Assembly (NCBI GenBank): GCA_030770535.1
Contig: JASVEC010000190.1
Coordinates: forward strand, 1 to 33,820
DNA: 33,820 nucleotides
Direction: 5' to 3'
Origin: Batkoa obscura
Taxonomy: Eukaryota > Entomophthoromycota > Entomophthoromycetes > Entomophthorales > Batkoaceae
The translations under genes and the position numbers were made by a program. Of this stretch, positions 21,652-32,400 are shown in pieces. How positions within the stretch are numbered: position 1 is the first letter of the stretch; every line of letters starts with the position of its first letter. A model generated the notes under the pieces. It did no database searches. It saw only the letters and a list, made by a program, of their open reading frames with translations, and had not been told where the DNA came from.

Positions 21652-21989
21652 CATTTCTTATAATATTTAAACAAAATATTTATGCTATTATTTCAATTTT
21701 TAATCTTAAGTTCAAAGCTATATCGAATTTATACAAAGTAATTTAAATCAATGATAAGAAGGTGCTTTTTTCATTTTATGTCATTTTTTAAGTGCAATCT
21801 GAGAGGAAAATTTATTAGTAAAACTTGAAAAAAATTCTGAAATCTAGAATTTTGAGTAATGAAATAAATTTTTAGAATGAGTCTTGATTTGTGGATTTTA
21901 TTAAGCTTATCGTATTCATCAAAAATTTAAAAAAATAAAGGGACAGCAATCTCATTTTAACTCTATAATATTATAAAAAAGGATAAAAA
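21652..21989. other. Intergenic spacer before the second Rae1-like gene
   Basis: Contains a decayed MITE (21761-21840) and presumably the promoter of the Rae1-like paralog. No clear TATA box was seen. Confidence 0.4.
21761..21840 (-). mobile_element. Decayed MITE copy
   Basis: Inverse family sequence: GGTGCTTTTTTCATTTTATG, TTTAAGTGCAATCTGAGAGG and AAATTTATTAGTAAAACTTG. Both termini are degraded. Confidence 0.5.
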
Positions 21990-23441
21990 ATGGTCAACAG
22001 TTATTCCAAGAGTTCCAACAATATAGTAAATATTGATTATAGGGAGGACTATAAGGTAGGTGATTTATAATATACGGTAATAGATAACAAAGGAATACTA
22101 TTCTGTTTAACTATTAAAATTAAAAATATTTTATTTTTATATAATGACATAATTGTTCAAATTTATTATTTAGTTTACTGATAAATTTAGTGATACTATA
22201 TCCGATCTCCAATGGTCACCATCAGGTCCTTATTTATCTGTTGCTTCTTGGGATAAAACTGTAAGTTTCAATACTTGAAATTAAACAAATGATGAAAATC
22301 TCACTTCCTTAGGTAAAAATTTATGAAGTAAGTCAAGCAGCAAAACTACAAGCACGTCCATTAATGATGTATGAGCATGAAGCACCAGTGATGTGTAGTT
22401 CTTTTACTTTGGTAAATTATTTTGATTTTTAAATATTTTCTTGAAATTTAAACATTTATATTTAAAAAATTAAATAGGACGGCCAACAGATGGTTTCTGG
22501 AGGAGGGGATAATCAGGTCGTAAGATTTGATTTAAAATCAGGAAATAAAGCAATTGTTGGCACCCATGACGCTCCAATATCTTGTATTGGATGGATTAAC
22601 TCAAGTCAGATTTTGGTTACTGGTTCTTGGGATAAAACAATTAAAGTGAGTTTAATAGCAATAAGAGAAGAATGCTAAAGTTAATAATATGTATTTCTTA
22701 TTTCAGTATTGGGATCTCCGACAAAATAGAGCAGTTAGTACAGTAGCACTAAGTGATAGAGTATATTGTATGTCCACTTCAGGTGACTTATTAGTGGCTG
22801 GTTTGGCTGATAAATCAATTTCAATAGTCAATTTACAAAACCCTCAAGCTGTATTGTCCGTAAGTTTTTGATTTATTCATTTTATTTGATAGTTTATATT
22901 TTATTATAATATATTAGAATGCCCCTTCCGAGGCTTTAAGACAAGTAAAATGTATATCAGCATATTCAAGCCCAAGGCTTGGATACTTTTATGGTACAGC
23001 GAGCGGAGCGATATATGAGAAAGTAGTAGAACCAAACAAGATGGGAATATCAAATAATGGAGATCGAGCAAATAAAAAAGCACATATGAGATCAACGAGT
23101 TATTCGTATTCAGTAAATAAAATGTGTATCCATCCTTCACAACAGTATTTGTGTTCTGGTGGTAGTGATGGAAAGATTAATATTTGGAGTAGGGAATCAT
23201 TTGTTAGACTCAGTTATTTCGACTTTAAAGATAATCCTGTTACGGCTCTTAATTTTGATTCCTCAGGTCAAATCTTAGCTTATGCTACAGGGTATGAATG
23301 GAAAAAGGTAATATTCTTTAGTTTTTTATAAAGTGGAGGTGCTTATTGTTTTTTTAGGGATACCAATATCATAAAAATATTACACCTGCACTCGCATTGC
23401 ATAAAATGAAGGAGATTGATTTACCTAAAAATCGTAATTAA
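21990..23441 (+). CDS. Rae1/Gle2-type WD40 protein, copy 2 (divergent paralog)
   Basis: Seven exons are 21990-22055, 22174-22260, 22313-22411, 22478-22645, 22707-22859, 22918-23307 and 23358-23441, giving 348 aa. All junctions are GT-AG and in phase. Rae1 features include SVASWDKTVKIYEV, DGQQMVSGGGDNQVVRFDL, LVTGSWDKTIKYWDLRQ, CSGGSDGKINIWS and the C-terminal ATGYEWKKGYQYHKN. Exons 2, 5 and 6 have exactly the lengths of copy 1 (87, 153 and 390 nt), and the others differ by 3 or 6 nt. The FRC-x-R block of copy 1 is replaced by a different segment around PNKMGISNNGDRANKKAH, so the exon 6 blade has diverged. It may act at nuclear pores or in spindle assembly like other Rae1 proteins, or have a new partner. 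Bub3 is less likely given the Rae1-type C-terminus. Confidence 0.88.
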
Positions 23442-23728
23442 ATAAGTTGTTTAAAGATATAAAGTAAAATAAATATAAACGCTATTAAAAAATAAATTTT
23501 AGAGCATTATTATTAATCATGACTTTATTTTTACTGCTTATTCCTTTATAAATTAGTCATTGAAACTAAATTAAATTATAAAATTTACATTAGAAATCAA
23601 AAACGGGTTATAGCTCATACTTTTTCAAGAAAATGTTAAGATTTTCCAAATTATTACATCACGAAATTATTAACAGTATAAAAGTCAACAAGTTCAAATT
23701 TTCAAATAATTTTTATTCAAGTTTAAAA

Positions 23729-24503
23729 ATGAGTACTACCGCTAGCAACCCAACTTCTGGTTTCTGCTTTGTAAAAATAATAGATATCAAACACAATGAA
23801 ATAAACTAATCTAATATTTATATTCACAAAGAACCACACCATGATCCGCGTCAAGGATCCTAAAGCTTCTGTTGATTTTTATACTAAAGTTTTAGGCATG
23901 AAGTAAGTTGTTGGCAACTCGCCATTGTTTTAGTATTTTGAAAAAATAATTACTAACAAAACACCACTTAGATTATTGCGTGAAAGCAAGATGGAATCTG
24001 GCAAATTCACCTTATATTTCTTAGGTTATTTAGGAGAAGATGAAGTACTACCTACTGAAGAATCTCAACTCCATACCTTTGTCGCCAAAAGATCAGGTGT
24101 ATTAGAATTGACTCAGTAAGTGATTTAAGATGTTTAGTATCCTACCAGAAAGACTAAATCTTTATTTTTTAGTAACTGGGGTACTGAAAATGATGACTCA
24201 TTTGAAGGATACCATAATGGAAACAAAGAACCCAGAGGGTAAGATTCTTTAATAATAATCAAGCGCTAAACGTTTAATTATTAGCTTTGGACACATTGCC
24301 ATCTCAGTCGATGACATTAATGAAGCTTGTAAGAGGTTCGATGAGTTAAAAGTTAAGTATGTTAAACGCCTTGAAGACGGTAGTATGAAACATATTGCCT
24401 TCATTGCTGATCCTGATAACTATTGGGTTGAGGTAAAAATCCTTCATTACGATGTCATAGTTTTAACTGAATTTTATTCTAGATTGTACCTAAGACTGTT
24501 TAA
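23729..24503 (+). CDS. Glyoxalase I (lactoylglutathione lyase)
   Basis: Converts the methylglyoxal-glutathione hemithioacetal to S-lactoylglutathione in the cytosol. Six exons are 23729-23770, 23832-23902, 23972-24115, 24173-24238, 24285-24432 and 24483-24503, giving 163 aa. The last exon is only 21 nt (IVPKTV and stop). Family blocks are [73 protein letters not shown] and DNYWVEIVPK. Metal ligands by family alignment are His16, Glu83, His111 and Glu157. His replaces the human Gln33 position, as in many microbial enzymes. It is single-domain, so it should act as a homodimer, unlike the fused two-domain yeast enzyme. It lies head-to-tail with the L7/L12 gene. Confidence 0.95.
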
Positions 24504-24910
24504 TTTTTTATTATTGGGCCTAATAAAATTTTACAATTTTTATGCTTTAATCATATTTTTTAATTATTACTTTCAAATATTGATCACTTTGTTAAAATGA
24601 AATCATTCTTATTCTCAAAGTATTATAGAGAATTTTAAAAAAATCAAATATGAATCCCATAATTTAAGACAAGCAAATGAATTTAATGCAAGGTTTTGAA
24701 AATCAAAACAATAATTTTATAAAATTAGAATAAATTAAACTAACATTAATAAAATATATATAAAAAATGGTAATTACAATACTCCAATAGTAGAATGAAA
24801 AACAATAGTAACGATCTACTTAAAAATATAGTCATTATCTTTATTCGCCCGTCGTTTAACTCAACGTAGTAATCAAATTACCAAACTTAAGTAAGTTACT
24901 TTTTTCTAAA
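24504..24910. other. Intergenic between glyoxalase I and mitochondrial L7/L12
   Basis: A/T-rich, with no gene recognised. Presumably it contains the glyoxalase 3' end and the L7/L12 promoter. Confidence 0.4.
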
Positions 24911-25651
24911 ATGTTGGGCTTTCAATTTAGTTCAAAAACTAATCTTCGACTTAGCATTCAATCTATCAAAAAGGTGGCTTATTACAGTGATGTTGCCACC
25001 AAAAAAGTTGAAACACCTGGAGAAAAAACTGAAGTATCACCAAAGATCAATGAAATTGTAGATAAAATCGCCACTTTAAGTTTACTTGAAACCGCCGACT
25101 TAATTGAAGCTCTTAAAGTAAGCTATTATTTCCTTTTTAAAGCCGTATATACATTATCAAAATGAAGTTTAATTATTAATTCATTTTTTTAGTTAAAACT
25201 TAACATCAGTGAAATTGCTATGCCATCAGCGTCAGCAGCTGCTCCAGCTGCCGCTGCCCCTGCTACTGAAGCCGCTGAAGTAAATTTTATTTGTATGTTA
25301 TTTTCATGATATGTATTAACTGACAAACTTTTAAATAGGAAGAAAAACCAGCTGCTAAAAGTATTTTCACAGTTAAGCTTGAGAAATTCGATGCTGCTTC
25401 TAAAGCTAAAATCATTCGTGAAATTAAATCCATCTTACCTGGAGCTAACTTAGTAGAGGTAAGCTTATTCCTTTTTATTTTATAGAGAGAGTATTTATTG
25501 GTTTGTAACTTTTTATTAATTTTAAATCTTTTAGGCCAAAAAATTTGTTGAATCAGCACCAAAAGTAATTAGAACCGATGTACCAAAAGAAGAAGCTGAA
25601 AAAATAAAGGCCACTTTAGAAGCTATTGGTGCCACCATCGCTTTAGAATAA
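24911..25651 (+). CDS. Mitochondrial ribosomal protein bL12 (L7/L12)
   Basis: The stalk protein of the mitochondrial large ribosomal subunit, which recruits translation GTPases. Four exons are 24911-25117, 25193-25279, 25339-25458 and 25535-25651, giving 176 aa. The first 35 or so residues are basic/hydroxylated without acids ([18 protein letters not shown]), a mitochondrial presequence. The N-terminal dimerisation domain follows ([20 protein letters not shown]), then an Ala/Pro-rich hinge ([18 protein letters not shown]) encoded by exon 2. The C-terminal domain reads [40 protein letters not shown] and [20 protein letters not shown], matching the bacterial L7/L12 fold. The stop converges with the VCX1-like gene 219 bp away. 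Confidence 0.94.
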
Positions 25652-25869
25652 AGTATAGATTTTTACAATTAACTTAATCAGATGATTATTTTTGGATTCC
25701 ACACACATTAAAAAAAATAACATAATAACTTTTATAAAAAAATTTTAATCAGTTTTTTGTATGGAATTATGATTTTATGGTAATGCATTATAGTATAGCA
25801 AGTAATTAATATGACCAATAAGTTAGTTTCAATTATTTAATATCATTAAATTCTTATTTACAATAAAGA

Positions 25870-27280
25870 TTAAGGTTGAATAGTTTGAGGATAAAAGAAG
25901 AAAGCCATAGCAATGATACAATAAGCGGCAATTAAAGTGAGCCCTTCTAACCAGTTAGATTTACCATCCTATAAAATAAATATCATAAGTATAAATATAT
26001 TTAGATAAATAATTAAAATAAACTTACTTGAATTAAATAATTAACGATTAGTACTGTAATAAACAACACGGCTGTTTCAAAAGTATCAAAAAATAAAGTC
26101 ATAGGTTGTCCAATAATCCAGCCCAAGATAACTAATACTGGAGTAACGAATAAAGCAATTTGCATAGAAGATCCTACTGCTACTCCTAAGCTGAGATCCA
26201 TCTTATTTTTCATTGCTACTGTAACCGCAGTCATGTGTTCTGATCATTATCGTTTTTAAAATCAAGAATATTAAAAATTAATAAAATGTTATTTACCTGC
26301 TGCATTACCAACAATAGGTACAAGAATAATACCAACAAAAGTATCAGATAAACCTAACTGTTGTGTTAATCCTTCAATACTACCAACAAGATACTCAGCT
26401 GAGATAGACACGATGATAGTAATACCAAGAAGGCTATACATTTAGAAGATAATAAGAATTTTTGATTGAATAAATCATATCTAAAAATTTACCAAACCAA
26501 TGCTACACCGAGAGACATGTGGGCTTCTTCCTCATCATCATCTTCAGCCTCAAATAAATGGGTGTGGGTTTTTAATTGAAAGACCAAAAAAGCGACATAC
26601 AAAATTAGCATAATAACTGCGGTACCGTGGGATAAATTCATAATTCCTTTTGCAATTTCTTTTTCACTGCCCAGAACATTATGGAAAGCAGCTGGTACTA
26701 AAAGAGAAAGTACGCAGATACCTAATAAAGAACTATTCGTTTGAGCAGCGGTAACATTAAAAGATTGCTCATCATGCTTTAATCCACCAAAGAAAAAGCA
26801 GAAACCAAGCACCTAAAAACAATTGATTTTAATTCTATTTCTTCACATAAAAATAAAAACACAAGCACTTACAAGTAAAAGATTAGATAAAATAGAACCT
26901 AATAAAGAAGCCTGTACCACACGAATAAGCCCCAATCTTAAAGCTAGTATAGAAACGATCAATTCTACAGCGTTACCAAATGTAGCGTTGACTAAACCTC
27001 CAATTGTTTGACCCATGTATTTAGCTACCTCTTCAGTTGCAGTACCAAGGAGACTCGCCAATGGTATAATTGCGAAAAAATTAAGAAAGAAGATGGCAGC
27101 GTTAGAAAGATGTAAAGAGCTTGCAATTGCTCCTAAGGGTACAAACACCAATAATATATTGATGTAATTGGATAAAAAGAGATATTTTAGCTGCTTGATT
27201 ATATTAAGATCAGGTGAAGCGCTACCACCACCTTGCTCGATGCTGCTTAATAATCGGGTAGACTCGTTGAGATTTGACAT
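25870..27280 (-). CDS. Vacuolar Ca2+/H+ antiporter, VCX1/CAX type
   Basis: Exchanges vacuolar H+ for cytosolic Ca2+, keeping cytosolic calcium low. Five exons in transcript order are 27280-26873, 26812-26493, 26433-26297, 26239-26028 and 25968-25870, giving 391 aa, close to yeast Vcx1. The N-terminus is short, without a long autoinhibitory tail. The two inverted alpha-repeats are seen as [13 protein letters not shown] (Glu106) and [20 protein letters not shown] (Glu289), the two acidic residues essential for transport. [34 protein letters not shown] and the closing hydrophobic [13 protein letters not shown] are also family blocks. An acidic stretch ([11 protein letters not shown]) lies in the central loop between the two halves, the usual acidic motif of CAX proteins. 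Introns are 50-90 bp. Confidence 0.95.
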
Positions 27281-28008
27281 ATAAGTTTAAGTTTATTAAG
27301 ATTAAAAGTGTAAGTTGTAGAAAAGAAAGGAATTTTGGGCTTATAAATTTGTTTGGAGTGATTTCATGTTCGACCTGATTTAGTAATTTTTCATGTCATG
27401 CATTTAATTTATTATAAATTTGAGATTTTTAATCAGTTGAAAATGGGTGGCTTATGGAGAATTAAAAACTAGTTTTGAGTTTAAGAAAGGTTTGTCGCTT
27501 CTATTTATCGAATAACAAGAAAGGTTTGTCTCTCTTCAAAACTTTAGTTTAAAGTGTTTTGAAGAAGTTGCTATAACTATCAGAAAAATAAAAGCATTAT
27601 TTTCAATGCTTATTTGAGAATTAATAGTTTGTAGCTTTGAAACATGCTGGCTTCACCTCACTGAATGCTATCGAAAATAATCAGATAATTGGTATATAAT
27701 CTTGTTATGAATACAGTATCATCACATGTTCTGTAATGTCCTTAGAAATTCAATTTTCTATTTAAAAAACAAGAATTTTCTTTATTCTCAAAGAATTTTA
27801 TAGAAAATTACCACACTTATTTATTACTGCAATTATTTAACCATTTTGTACAAATATTAGAAAAAGTTATAAATCATATTATACGCTATAAAGATATATC
27901 TGTAGTTTGTTTTATTAAATATTATTGTTCATTAAAAATGCATATAATGATTTATAGATATAAGCTCAAAAACAATAGCATAAACAATTTTATTTGTTCT
28001 AGTTACTA
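27281..28008. other. Upstream region of the Ca2+/H+ antiporter, nothing else recognised
   Basis: Should contain the antiporter promoter. AAGAAAGGTTTGTC occurs twice (about 27483 and 27520), which may be a short direct repeat or chance. No coding sequence seen. Confidence 0.35.
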
Positions 28009-29308
28009 CTATTCAAAAATACCCACAATGACTTTACTATAACATTTGAGCTTAGGAAGTAAATCGCCAAAGTCTAATGAGTCATCAATTATAGACTTAT
28101 CAATTTGAATTGAAAATGACTTTCTATAAGAAATACCGGGTATTAATTCATTCTCATAATAATCAAAGTATCTCCCACCTATAAAATAATCACTTTAACG
28201 TCATTTAGAGAAAATAATATATTAAATAAAGTATTAGTTGATAAGTGAAATTGCTTAAATGTAACTTTTCTAATTGTGGTAGAGTATATATAGCAATCAA
28301 GATTTCCATGTGTTAACTATATACTTATTTTGTAAGACGATAAATAGCGTAATGGCTCAAAATAAACTCTTAAATGATACAGCTTAAATTATAAAGAGTT
28401 AATGTTTGAACGTTCTGTAATCACAGGATAATTTTAAAGGTGGATTCAAAAATATTAGTCCCATCAATACAACTTTCTTTTAAATACAAACCCTCTAAAA
28501 GTGACTGCATTGTTAGGTGTATTGGTCTAATTATATAATTATAGATAAAATCATCTATATTTATAGATACCGATTTTATTTTAGAAATATCCTCTAAATA
28601 GTTCAAAGGAACTTTATTTACTGGATTACCTTCTATCTTTAGTGTTTCAAGTGATTGAAAATTAGAATTATTATTGAGAGTTGAAGGTATTGAGAAAGCT
28701 TCACTAATAACTATTAGCTTCTTTAATTCTTCAAATAACTCTTTCAACTTACCAAGTCCGTTTAAATTGGTTGAGATACATTTAATCTTTAATACTTTAA
28801 GCTTGTATGGATCAAGTAGATTGACAAAATGGTCTAGATCAACTGGATCATTAACGCTAACTGTTAGCTTCTTAACCCGAGATAATAAAGCTATATGCTT
28901 AAACAAAATATACTGTTGATTAATTGTAATGGTTAATATCATATTCTTCAAATAAGGTAGTTCTTGTGGTATTGAATTATTCAATATATCAATATCGGTC
29001 AATTATTTATGTTCAATATCCAAAATTACAATGTCTAGACATAAAACTAAAAAGCTCAACTGGTCACTTTTTATCTTCAAATATTGTACATTGTTACTAC
29101 GATATTCATAGAAAGAATGTTGAACATATGAGTAAGTTGATGGACTCGAATAAACTGAATAACACAAATGATTAAAGATAAGCAAGTTGATTTGTTCAAA
29201 CAATGCTTTGTTTAGAAATCTTAAATCAAACAGTTGATCTGAAGGTAAGAAACTGAAGATAGTGTCAATGACAATATCAGATGAAGTATCTAGTTTTAAA
29301 GTATTCAT
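28009..29308 (-). pseudogene. F-box/LRR-like gene copy R6, same stop as R5
   Basis: Reads on the minus strand from the ATG at 29308. Its 5' part is essentially identical to R5, including the in-frame TAA (at 29005-29003). The frame then reopens to 28421, where a stop ends it. Beyond about 28538 it is only distantly similar to R5: LKESCIDGTNIFESTFK against LKEICISRTTTFESAFK, and NTLFNILFSLNDVKVI against NNLFDVISS...LNNIRVVDF. The true C-terminus can be followed in pieces to a stop at 28009 (DDSLDFGDLLPKLKCYSKVI), where R5 has ISNSLTIIHNPLSYFKRYVT. Several additional stops mark the 3' half, so it is more decayed than R5 there. The contrast between the identical 5' and diverged 3' halves suggests gene conversion between old paralogs. 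Confidence 0.65.
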
Positions 29309-29357
29309 TTTATAGATTGGATAGAAAAATCAAGACATCAAGTTCTCTTTATTTATA
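28538..29357 (-). repeat. 820-bp inverted repeat, right arm
   Basis: Reverse complement of 20270-21089. The outer edge at 29357 lies in the F-box gene leader (TATAAATAAAG), and the inner edge is inside the coding sequence. The arms are separated by 7,448 bp containing four intact genes. Confidence 0.9.
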
Positions 29358-29980
29358 CTATTCCGCAATTATACACACATATTAAAACTAATCCATTATT
29401 CACTCGTTTGTTACAATATTTGAACTAAGTTTTTTGTATATCATTGAATAAACATTTGAAAATTTAGTATATGATTTGAGCTTCTTTAGGTTTCACATAC
29501 TTAACATCAGTTATAGTACCATTTTGATGCCATATACATTAGGCTATTTTACAATCAGATTTATATAGCAAATAGACCTTTTTCACTAATAGCATAATAC
29601 CGTTTAGTAAAATAAGATATGTTTAGTAATTTTATTGATAAAGAAGCTAGAGATAAATGCTCAATATTATAAGCAATGTTTATTTTTTAGGGGGGTTTTT
29701 CCATATAATAAGCATTCGCTTGTCACATTTTCTGTGAAAACTATACTTCTATCTAAAATGAGCAATGTTTATTTATAACAATACACTTGTTTCATACTTC
29801 GTTTATATTTTGAGAAACACTTTTATATAAAAAAAGCATTGGTTATTATAAGAAACATAAATGTTCTATTTAAAATATTATATAATTAATATTTTACAGT
29901 TCGCCATTTAATTTAGGGATGTTTATTAATTATTAGGTGAATATTTATATAAAATGTAATGGTTTACCAATAACTACATG
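29358..29980. other. Intergenic, possible MITE end only
   Basis: No gene recognised. AGGGGGGTTTTTCCATATAA near 29690-29709 vaguely recalls a MITE terminus but lacks the family interior. Confidence 0.3.
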
Positions 29981-30080
29981 TGGGGATGTATTTTTGTGTT
30001 TAAGAATTTTACTAACAATTTTTTTGCTCAAATAGGGCTTAAAAAATGGAAAAAGCAATGAAACCAAAAAAATATCACCA
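29981..30080 (+). mobile_element. MITE copy 7
   Basis: Begins TGGGGATGTATTTTTGTG, with interior AAGAATTTTACTAACAA and CTCAAATAGGGCTTAAAAAA, and right end AAAAATATCACCA. The flanks read CATG rather than clean TA, so the target site has mutated or the ends are eroded. Confidence 0.75.
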
Positions 30081-30299
30081 CATGCTTTAGCAAAAGTATT
30101 ATGATATTTTTTGAACATTATTGAAATTTATCTATTGAAATAATAACTCAATAAAAACATCTAAGTTCTATTTTACTAGTAACACTGTACATATGATCAA
30201 CCAATAGTGTACATACTACATCTAATTCTTTCAAAAAATAGAATATATCGTGATTAAGTGTACAAATAAATTGAATTGTTAGTTTTAATTTTATAAAGA

Positions 30300-31658
30300 A
30301 TAAAGTTTAATCAATTACCCAATGTTTTATTATATGAAATGTTTAGATATGTAAAGATAGGAAAACTATACGATCTATGACTGCTGAATAATATATACAA
30401 TAAAGTAAGTAAGGTTATTAAAGAGTGGAAAGATTGTTAGTGAAACCCTTGAAATACATCCCCGTATATTGAAAATAAATTCAAAAAAGAAAAATAGTTG
30501 AGGTACTCGAAAAAAACAAAAAGGAAAGAGAGGGCAGAGCAAATAAAGAAAATAGAGAAAGAACAGATGTGATAGAATTAAAAATCCTTCCTTCTAACAA
30601 ATCTATGGAGTATATATGTAGAATAATAGATCCATTTAATGATAATTTAGTTTTTGAATAGTTTATAAAAGATCATTGATATATTTAAACAATGGATTAG
30701 GGATAAAATATTTGACTATAAATAGGGGGGTATAGATTATTTAACTTACTGTCCTAATTTAACAGCTATCACTCTTAACGATGATCGATATATATTTATT
30801 GGCAAAAATCAAATTGAAATTAAACCTCAATACCAGGATCGAAGAAAATAGTTATCGACATGATACGTTATTACCCTCCAATAATAAATTTGTTTAAAGG
30901 TTATCTGGGTTAAATCAAAGTTTTAGATTTTACATGTTTTTGTGGTAATATGAATAATCCCATTAAATCTTTGAACCTAGCTAAATTAAAGTCTCTTAAA
31001 ATATATTTTGGTATCAGCCTAGGTCTTAATTGTTTGGATATAATCAAAACAAAGTTTATTATTTTAGAGTCATTATATCCGAAAGGATAGGAATGTATCC
31101 TTATACCAACTGAACTCAGTCCAGACTTAAACTTTGTTTCCAATTTAGATTTAATAATTAAAGATATGCTCAAAGGTGATTTTGACATCAAATATTTTGG
31201 TGATCTCAAAAAATTTAAAAGCATCAAGTTAATTGATATACCCAGCTCTTTTCTAAACAAAATAGAAATAATATAAGTCTAATCAAAGATAGTGATGTCA
31301 TTTGTTTAGGCTTTTAATTTATTAGAATCAATCAATGGAATTTTTTTCAACTATCAGCATTAAAAGAAGTGCACAGAAGATATATCAAAAACGTTATTAA
31401 AGCCGTTCTTCATTGTAAATATTAAAAATATCTGTATTAAAAATTTACAAGGTGTTTCTAAAGAAAATACTAGTAAGATTCAATTTTAATGGAAGTAAGA
31501 TTAAAGGTATCTCTGTATTTGATCTATCCAAATGTAAATTTATAAATCAGATCACAACTGGTTTTGTCGCCCTCTCATTTAACGAGTTCTTTTTATTCCC
31601 ACCCTTATTCCCAAATCTCATAGTAATCAAAATGAAACGTTTTGACTCAAAAATATAA
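30300..31658 (+). pseudogene. F-box/LRR-like gene relic R7
   Basis: Starts with an F-box-like N-terminus whose ATG now reads ATA: KFNQLPNVLLYEMFRYVKIG, followed after a stop by LLNNIYNKVSKVI. A truncated MITE end lies at about 30425-30470. The middle piece at about 30915-31090 reads IKVLDFTCFCGNMNN and then KLKSLKIYFGISLGLNCL, matching VEVLSFKCFRGNINN in R2. ILIPTELSPDLNFVSNLDLI and FDIKYFGDLKKFKS follow at about 31095-31235. The C-terminal open frame at 31452-31658 reads FNFNGSKIKGISVFDLSKCK, then FINQITTGF and FFLFPPLFPNLIVI. Stops and frame changes make it non-functional, but enough remains to show the whole family layout. Confidence 0.6.
30425..30470 (-). mobile_element. Truncated MITE end inside relic R7
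   Basis: GTGGAAAGATTGTTAGTGAAA followed by AAATACATCCCCGTATA resembles the right half of inverse-orientation copies (compare 16034-16082). Confidence 0.5.
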
Positions 31659-31960
31659 GTCATGATATTCGAGCTATAGATATACGACGTCTTTGTTGCT
31701 TACTACGTCTATTGCACCAAATTTTGGTTCTAGGATACATAATAAATTATAAAAAATCTTAATATTGACATGCTTGAGCATGTAAATATGCTATCTTTAA
31801 CTTTACAAATGCCTTATATTAGCCATTAGCAAATGTTTTTCTGCTTTTTGGTTTACTTTTCATATTATTATTCTTACTTTATTATTTTACTTATATTATA
31901 AAATCAGCTATAATATGATTATTTTAAATTTAAATTTAAGGCTTTGGTCCTCCACACTCA
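31659..31960. other. Intergenic, no feature recognised
   Basis: A/T-rich with stops in all frames. Confidence 0.35.
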
Positions 31961-32400
31961 AACTTTGATTACATGTAGCCACTTCAACTAAAGTCTCTTC
32001 CACTCTACTCCCTGATATAGTTGGATTTACTTATGCCTTATATGTTGTATCTAAAGCGCCTCCCCGTAGTAAATTCCTTATCTTGGCCTCTGGATTATGG
32101 GCCTCACATGGAAGTTTTATTGAAATTCAATTTAACCTTCATTTTTCATCTTTACCCTTTAATATCACCCGTCTTCCCTCTCAACTGGAATCTTTATGGC
32201 GATTGGAGAGGAAAGGTGTTACATTTCTACTCTGAAATCCGGAAAAGAACTTGGAGAGTTTGAACTCCCTACCTGTTGTTCTATAAAGCCTCTTTTGAAT
32301 GGTTTAATTTCTAGTCTTTATTGTCTGTATTGCTCGTGTTTTTTATCTAGGTTAATAGAATACTTTGGACCTTCGTCCTTCAAGAGAAAATAAAGCCCAT
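31961..32400. other. GC-richer island with overlapping open frames, identity unknown
   Basis: This block is clearly less A/T-rich than its surroundings. A plus frame is open for nearly 90 codons without an ATG at its start (ending about 32229), containing PDIVGFTYALYVVSKAPPRS and LILASGLWASHGSFIEI. The minus strand has a partly open frame with KLPCEAHNPEAKIRNLLRGG and NPTISGSRVEETLVEVATCN, interrupted by a few stops. I cannot assign either to a family. The minus reading looks more protein-like to me, so a decayed gene on that strand is my preferred guess. Confidence 0.3.

Noticed and set aside
28674-29175. Plus-strand ORFs opposite F-box copy R6 (and their mirror images opposite R5)
   Set aside because: They are antisense shadows, identical in both copies only because the underlying DNA is an inverted repeat.
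32225-32285. tRNA T-arm-like sequence GGGAGTTCAAACTCTCC on the minus strand
   Set aside because: The loop TTCAAAC fits a T-arm, but the stem pairs poorly, and no acceptor, D or anticodon stems can be built around it.
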